Assembly (NCBI GenBank): GCA_905212215.1
Contig: CAJMDR010000035.1
Span: 1-11,301, forward strand
DNA from: an uncultured Porphyromonadaceae bacterium
GTDB lineage: Bacteria; Bacteroidota; Bacteroidia; Bacteroidales; Muribaculaceae
Direction of reading: 5' to 3'
Length of the DNA stretch: 11,301 nucleotides
Below are positions 6,866 to 11,301 of the stretch, piece by piece. Both the position numbers and the translations under genes were made by a program. The stretch's first letter is position 1. Each line of letters begins with the position of its first letter. Under the pieces are notes generated by a model. That model was not told where the DNA came from. It did no database searches and saw only the letters and a list, made by a program, of their open reading frames with translations.

Positions 6866-9800
6866 ATGGGAATAAGCAATATACTCAAAAAAATCCTCGG
6901 CGATCAGAGTGAACGTGCCGTGAAGCCTCTCTGGAAACGCATCAAGGAGGAAATCAACCCCATCAGCGCTGAGCTGCTCAGCCTCAGCAATGATGAACTT
7001 CGTGCCAGGGTAGACGTGGTGCGCGACGATATTCGCGGCGAGGCGCAGCAATACACCGACCGCATCAACGAACTGCGCGCCGAAATCGAGACTCTCGACT
7101 ATGATAAGCGTGACCCGCTATGGAAGGAGATAGACTCCCTGCGTGAAGAGAAATTCAACATGTACAGCCGTAAACTGCATGAGGCTCTTCCCGAGGTGTT
7201 CGCAATAGTAAAGGAAACGGCACGCCGCTTCAAGGAGAACGAGACCATTGAGGTCACCGCCACTGACTCTGACCGTGCTTTGGCTGCTGCCGGAAAGGAC
7301 TTCGTTTCAATTGACGGCGACAAGGCCATTTACAAGAATGAATGGGTGGCCGGCGGCAACCTCACCAAATGGGATATGGTGCACTACGATGTGCAGCTAA
7401 TCGGCGGCCAGGTGCTCCACGGCATAATGCAGGGCGACAAGGTGAGCAACAACATCGCTGAGATGGCTACCGGCGAGGGTAAGACCCTGGTGGCAACGCT
7501 TCCTGTGTTCCTCAACGCGCTAACCGGAGAAGGTGTGCATGTGGTTACCGTGAATGACTATCTGGCAAAACGTGACTCGGAATGGATGGGTCCGCTTTAC
7601 CAGTTCCATGGTCTTTCCGTTGCCTGCATCGACAAGACCAAGCCCAACAGCAAAGAGCGCCGCGACGCTTACAATTGCGACATTACCTTCGGCACCAACA
7701 ACGAATTCGGCTTCGACTATCTGCGCGACAACATGGCGCTGATGACCGAAGACCTTGTTCAGCGCTCGGAGCATTACTACGCCATAGTCGATGAGGTTGA
7801 CTCTGTGCTTATCGACGATGCCCGTACGCCGCTTATCATCTCCGGTCCCGTGCCCAAGGGTGACGATCAGATGTTCGTGGAGTTCAAGCCTAATGTTGAG
7901 AAACTCTACAACGCCCAGCGCAAACTGGCGCAGAACCTGCTCATTGAGGCCAAAAACAAGATTTCGGCCGCACAGAGCGGCGATGCGGCGCAGATAGCAC
8001 GCTACGACAACCGTCCTGCCGAAGAGAAAGCAAAGAAACCCCTCACTGCAGAGCAATTGCTCGAAGAAGGTGGCTTGGCATTGTTCCGCGTCTATAAGGC
8101 GCTCCCGAAGCATAATCCATTGATTCGTTATCTCAGCGAAGACGGCATCAAGCAGATAATGCTCAAGACCGAGGCCAAGTATATGGCCGACAACAACCGT
8201 GAGATGCCGAAAGCTGTGGAGCCGCTTTTCTTCGTCATTGACGAGAAGAACCATTCCATAGAGCTTACCGACAAGGGCATTGAGGTGCTGTCGGGCACAA
8301 ACCAGGACCCGGAATTCTTCATCCTGCCCGACATTGCAGCCCAGCTCTCGGCTGTGGAGAATGAAGACCTTACCGACGACGAAAAGCAGACTCGCAAGGA
8401 TGAGCTGTTGCAGAACTATTCCATCAAGTCGGAACGTGTGCACACCGTGAACCAGCTGCTGAAGGCTTACACGCTGTTCGACATCAATGTGGAATACGTT
8501 ATCGACAACAATAAAATCAAGATTGTCGACGAGCAGACAGGCCGTATCATGGAAGGACGCCGTTATTCCGACGGACTCCATCAGGCAATCGAGGCCAAAG
8601 AAGGCGTGAAGGTGGAAGCCGCAACGCAGACCTATGCCACAATCACCTTGCAGAACTATTTCCGCATGTACCGCAAGTTGGCAGGCATGACAGGTACCGC
8701 CATGACGGAAGCCGGTGAGTTCTACGACATCTACAAGCTCGATGTGATAGAGATCCCCACCAACCGTCCGGTAATCCGCAACGACCAGAACGACCGCGTA
8801 TACCGCACCAAGAAGGAGAAATACAACGCTGTCATTGACGAGATTCAGGCCATGATAGAGGTTGGTCGTCCTGTGCTTGTGGGCACTACCTCGGTGGAGA
8901 TCTCCGAGTTGCTGAGCCGTATGCTCCAGTTGCGCAAGATACCGCATCAGGTACTGAACGCCAAGTTACACCAGAAGGAGGCCGATATTGTAGCTCATGC
9001 CGGTGAGAAAGGTATGGTTACCATCGCTACCAACATGGCAGGTCGTGGTACCGACATCAAACTTACTCCGGAAGTTAAAGAGGCCGGAGGTCTTGCCATC
9101 ATCGGCACCGAGCGCCATGAATCGCGTCGTGTCGACCGCCAGCTCCGTGGTCGTGCAGGTCGTCAGGGAGACCCCGGAAGCTCCGTATTCTTCGTCTCGT
9201 TCGAGGATACCGTGATGCGTCTGTTCGCCTCCGAGAGGGTTGTCAAGACTCTTGACAAGCTCGGCTTCAAAGAGGGTGATATGATTGACTCCAAGATGGT
9301 TACCCGCTCCATCGAGAACGCTCAGAAGCGTGTCGAGGAGAACAACTTCGGCATACGTAAACGTCTGGTGGAATATGACGACGTGATGAACGCACAGCGT
9401 AAGGGTGTTTACGGACGCCGTCAGAACGCCCTGAAAGGGGAGAGGGTAGGCTCCGACATCGCCAACATGATTTACGAGACGGCAGGAGAGATTGCATCGC
9501 GTGCCGACAACTTCGACTCGTTGCAGGAAGAGGCACGCAAGGTGCTTGCACTTGACGTTCCCTTCACAGCAGAGGAATATCCGCATCTTGATGCTTCCGA
9601 GGTTACAGATCGCATCGCCGAAACCGCTATGGCCGACTTCAACCGTAAGAAGGAGAAGATGGCTCAGGGTGCCATGCCATATATAAAGGACTTCGTGGAA
9701 ATGCAGGGTGCCACAGGACTGGTGGGCGTGCCCATCACCGATGGCAAACGTGTATATAATATCCGTTTCGACATAACGGAGGCCTATAACAACAACTGCG

Positions 9801-10348
9801 CACCCCTTAGCAAGGCATGGGAGAAAGCGGTTCTTCTTAGCTCCATAGACCGCGCATGGCAGGAACAACTCCGCGAGATGGACGAACTGCGCAAGTCGGT
9901 ACAGAACGCCAGCTACGAGCAGAAAGATCCGTTGGTAATCTATAAGCTGGAGGCATACGAGCTGTGGAAGAAGATGTTATGGGACATGAACACCAAGTCC
10001 GTTGCCACACTTCTTCGCGGCAAACTCGCCGTACCGGACTACGAAGAGGCAAAGGCTCAGGCAGAGGCAGCCAGAGTCGCCGAGGAGCAGGCAATGGCAG
10101 CCACAAGGCCTCAGCAGGCTCTGAGACGCGAATACAGCAACGCTCCCGCATCGAATCCTTACGCAGGTTACTCTACTACCCGCGACGATTACGAGCAGAA
10201 CCAGCGCAAGGCCATGCAGAGCAGCTATGCCCGTCAGCAACCCTCGCGAACGCCCATCAAGAACACCCAGCCTAAAGTAGGTCGCAACGACCCATGTCCC
10301 TGCGGTTCCGGCAAGAAATACAAGAACTGCCACGGCAAAGGACAATAA
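6866..10348 (+). CDS. secA: preprotein translocase ATPase SecA
   Basis: ATP-driven motor that pushes unfolded proteins through SecYEG. From the ATG at 6866 ([13 protein letters not shown], the usual Bacteroidota start) the protein has 1160 aa, longer than the roughly 900 aa of E. coli but usual in this phylum because of insertions in and after the first nucleotide-binding domain. Walker A is MATGEGKT (200-207) and Walker B/DEAD is [14 protein letters not shown] (from 309). [20 protein letters not shown] starts near 555 and [18 protein letters not shown] near 593. Motif [22 protein letters not shown] starts at 747. A helical scaffold and wing region follows, then a Gln/Ala-rich linker (about 1060-1135). 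The end is a SEC-C zinc motif, [18 protein letters not shown] (1139-1156), with C1144, C1146, C1155 and H1156 binding zinc for SecB/ribosome contact. The GTG at 6842 is in frame but less likely. All motifs are intact. Confidence 0.98.
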   Translation: MGISNILKKILGDQSERAVKPLWKRIKEEINPISAELLSLSNDELRARVDVVRDDIRGEAQQYTDRINELRAEIETLDYDKRDPLWKEIDSLREEKFNMYSRKLHEALPEVFAIVKETARRFKENETIEVTATDSDRALAAAGKDFVSIDGDKAIYKNEWVAGGNLTKWDMVHYDVQLIGGQVLHGIMQGDKVSNNIAEMATGEGKTLVATLPVFLNALTGEGVHVVTVNDYLAKRDSEWMGPLYQFHGLSVACIDKTKPNSKERRDAYNCDITFGTNNEFGFDYLRDNMALMTEDLVQRSEHYYAIVDEVDSVLIDDARTPLIISGPVPKGDDQMFVEFKPNVEKLYNAQRKLAQNLLIEAKNKISAAQSGDAAQIARYDNRPAEEKAKKPLTAEQLLEEGGLALFRVYKALPKHNPLIRYLSEDGIKQIMLKTEAKYMADNNREMPKAVEPLFFVIDEKNHSIELTDKGIEVLSGTNQDPEFFILPDIAAQLSAVENEDLTDDEKQTRKDELLQNYSIKSERVHTVNQLLKAYTLFDINVEYVIDNNKIKIVDEQTGRIMEGRRYSDGLHQAIEAKEGVKVEAATQTYATITLQNYFRMYRKLAGMTGTAMTEAGEFYDIYKLDVIEIPTNRPVIRNDQNDRVYRTKKEKYNAVIDEIQAMIEVGRPVLVGTTSVEISELLSRMLQLRKIPHQVLNAKLHQKEADIVAHAGEKGMVTIATNMAGRGTDIKLTPEVKEAGGLAIIGTERHESRRVDRQLRGRAGRQGDPGSSVFFVSFEDTVMRLFASERVVKTLDKLGFKEGDMIDSKMVTRSIENAQKRVEENNFGIRKRLVEYDDVMNAQRKGVYGRRQNALKGERVGSDIANMIYETAGEIASRADNFDSLQEEARKVLALDVPFTAEEYPHLDASEVTDRIAETAMADFNRKKEKMAQGAMPYIKDFVEMQGATGLVGVPITDGKRVYNIRFDITEAYNNNCAPLSKAWEKAVLLSSIDRAWQEQLREMDELRKSVQNASYEQKDPLVIYKLEAYELWKKMLWDMNTKSVATLLRGKLAVPDYEEAKAQAEAARVAEEQAMAATRPQQALRREYSNAPASNPYAGYSTTRDDYEQNQRKAMQSSYARQQPSRTPIKNTQPKVGRNDPCPCGSGKKYKNCHGKGQ

Positions 10349-10358
10349 TTCACACCAT

Positions 10359-10410
10359 TAAAAAGCAATCAAGTCATATCCATACATGGAATCGACTTGA
10401 TTGCTTTTTA
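10359..10410. terminator. strong bidirectional terminator after secA
   Basis: A perfect 17-bp stem, arms 10359-10375 and 10394-10410, has an 18-nt loop that contains a further 5-bp pairing (TCCAT/ATGGA). The base of the stem is TAAAAAGC/GCTTTTTA, so each strand ends in a run of five T, giving intrinsic-terminator structure in both directions. It begins 11 nt after the secA stop and separates secA from the convergent ATPase remnant. Confidence 0.85.
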
Positions 10411-10422
10411 GTCATAATTTGT

Positions 10423-10498
10423 AAGTCGAGGAACATAACAGAACAGCGGGTTGACCCAATACATAGTCAACCTGCTGTTCTGTTACATATTTCGACTT
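10423..10498. terminator. second long hairpin between convergent genes
   Basis: Arms 10436-10455 and 10466-10485 form a 20-bp stem with a single G-T wobble and a 10-nt loop. A further outer 7-bp pair, AAGTCGA (10423-10429) with TCGACTT (10492-10498), encloses it. The stem lies 26 nt past the stop of the minus-strand remnant, so it probably terminates that transcript. No T-run follows on either strand; a small palindromic repeat element is the alternative. Confidence 0.55.
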
Positions 10499-10510
10499 TT
10501 GAAATATAGT

Positions 10511-11103
10511 TTAATACAAGAAACCCAAGAGCCACATAGGAATTTTGTTTCCAAAACCTGATTCAATGTCATCGGCAATGACATAACTGTTTGGTTTGTC
10601 GGCTATCTGTGAGAATCCTTTTCCTTTCCCCCCGACTTCAAAAAGATACCTCCCGTTAAGGAGAAAATCACCTTCTTTAGCAGCATATACCTTTCCTGCG
10701 GCACACAACATGGCTGCTACATAACTCTCTCTAACTGTACCTATTTTATTGAATATACCTAATGCCTGCATCACCGACGGATTGTCAAATAATATTTTCT
10801 CAGGCTTTGCAATGTTTTTTGTTGCATTTGCTTCATTGTTGAGTGTCCGTAGAATTGCTCCGTCATTAATAAGCGCGAAGAACTTCACAAGCTGATTGCG
10901 CGAGACACCGATTTCTCTTCCCAGTTTTGTCATGTTGGGAACAAAGGGAACCTTGTCAGCTAAAACAACAAGAAGTTTCTTGAGTTTAAGCTGGGTTTCG
11001 TATTCAATGTCTGTAATGGCAGGTATATCCGTGTCGATTACACTGTGTGAGAAGTTTCAAGGGTTTCCACGAGACGTCGTGATATTTCATATATGCGTTC
11101 CAT
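10511..11103 (-). pseudogene. internally deleted AAA/DUF4143-family ATPase
   Basis: The intact relatives I recall are Bacteroidota ATPases of about 380-400 aa: an AAA domain with Walker A/B, then a winged-helix-like segment, then a DUF4143 (PD-(D/E)XK-like) domain. Here the ATG at 11103-11101 starts MERIYEISRRLVETLE, which resembles the family N-terminus, but this frame stops at 11040-11038. A second frame, open from 11056, reads SVIDTDIPAITDIEYETQLK, then PFVPNMTKLGREIGVSRNQL (winged-helix-like), KPEKILFDNP, the DUF4143 stretch GDFLLNGRYLFEVGGKGK, and the typical end FGNKIPMWLLGFLY. The two frames meet near 11050-11060. About 190-200 residues holding Walker A and B are absent, so no ATPase could be made. 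The last 140 codons could still be translated from an internal ATG (10933). Base composition is visibly more AT-rich than in secA, which fits a horizontally moving accessory gene. An assembly error is not excluded. Confidence 0.8.
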
Positions 11104-11119
11104 AACTCTCTGATTTCTG

Positions 11120-11151
11120 CAAAGTTACAAAAATCTTTCTTTACAGAGAAA
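11120..11151 (-). promoter_or_regulatory. promoter of the ATPase remnant
   Basis: On the minus strand TAACTTTG (11127-11120) is a perfect -7 box. A TTTC or TTTT 20-21 nt upstream (around 11152-11148) is one base from the -33 consensus. Transcription would start near 11110-11115, almost at the ATG (11103). The -33 region lies inside the proximal palindrome, so a protein bound there would block the polymerase. Confidence 0.6.
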
Positions 11152-11195
11152 AGAATTGGGGTATTTCTTTTCTCTGTAGAGAAAGATTTTCGTAA
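11125..11195. repeat. long dyad built from two palindromic sites, probable operators
   Basis: Arms 11130-11155 and 11165-11190 pair over 26 positions with one T-G mismatch (11141/11179) and a 9-nt centre. TTAC (11125-11128) and GTAA (11192-11195) extend the symmetry. Each arm is itself palindromic: TTTCTTTACAGAGAAA (11136-11151, centre 11143.5) and TTTCTCTGTAGAGAAA (11169-11184, centre 11176.5). The centres are 33 bp apart, about three helical turns, so two bound dimers would face the same side of the DNA. The proximal site overlaps the -33 region of the ATPase promoter. Confidence 0.75.
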
Positions 11196-11245
11196 GTAAC
11201 TGATAATAAGTGGATTAGATTGCATTAAACTTATAACCTGAGTTG

Positions 11246-11272
11246 TCCGATAGGTCTGATAAGTCCGATTAG
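11246..11272. repeat. degenerate 9-nt tandem repeat, three units
   Basis: TCCGATAGG (11246-11254), TCTGATAAG (11255-11263) and TCCGATTAG (11264-11272) follow the pattern TCYGATWRG without gaps. No gene is visible in 11198-11301, and the array may continue in degenerate form. Its function is unknown; slippage-prone spacer sequence is the simplest reading. Confidence 0.5.
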
Positions 11273-11301
11273 GAGTGGCTGTAAATAAGAAGTGCCCGAT
11301 T

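Noticed and set aside
7520..8947. 475-codon open frame on the minus strand
   Set aside because: It is fully antisense to the conserved core of secA, has His/Leu/Val-rich composition typical of a codon-bias shadow, and shows no recognisable domain.
8966..9868. 300-codon open frame on the minus strand
   Set aside because: Antisense to the secA helicase core and scaffold with no own promoter or domain; a shadow of coding bias.
11004..11225. 73-codon open frame on the minus strand near the right end
   Set aside because: It crosses the dyad and promoter and then overlaps the ATPase pieces in the third frame; its sequence is not family-like.

Overview
The window looks like a chromosomal segment from a gut-type Bacteroidales (Bacteroidota), possibly Muribaculaceae or a relative; the family assignment is inference. 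The signs are several promoters of the Bacteroidota type (TTTG, 19-21 nt, TAnnTTTG), an SPII lipoprotein with an S-D-D-D export signal, a GldE homologue, a long (about 1160 aa) SecA ending in a SEC-C zinc motif, a DUF4919-like protein and a DUF4143-type ATPase remnant.

Layout. (1) 1-356 is an AT-rich intergenic region with a strong rightward promoter (170-202), a probable leftward promoter at the edge (26-57) and two dyad elements between them. (2) 357-2367 is a two-gene unit: a lipoprotein C10 (streptopain-like) cysteine protease, then after 10 nt an unrecognised surface lipoprotein. A 28-bp imperfect inverted repeat follows (2406-2483). (3) 2547-6729 is a co-directional cluster, probably one operon: gldE (CNNM/CBS/CorC-type membrane protein), a 4'-phosphopantetheinyl transferase 4 nt downstream, a small polytopic membrane protein, a DUF4919-like secreted protein, and a SlyD-type FKBP prolyl isomerase with a Cys/Gly-rich tail. 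A hairpin at 6680-6729 closes it. (4) 6765-10348 is secA with its own promoter. (5) 10359-10498 holds two strong hairpins between convergent genes. (6) 10511-11103 (minus) is a broken AAA/DUF4143-family ATPase gene. It keeps the extreme N-terminus and the C-terminal third, but the whole ATPase core is missing and the two parts are out of frame. Its promoter region is intact and carries a long dyad made of two similar palindromes 33 bp apart. (7) 11198-11301 has no gene; a degenerate 9-nt tandem repeat lies at 11246-11272.

How the genes work together. The protease and lipoprotein are probably co-transcribed cell-envelope products. The central cluster is a housekeeping/envelope operon, and secA is the Sec translocase motor that would export the lipoproteins. 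The parts most worth a second look are the protease/lipoprotein pair with its dyad-rich promoter and the gutted ATPase gene with its preserved twin-palindrome control region. I see no tRNA, rRNA, CRISPR array or intact mobile element.
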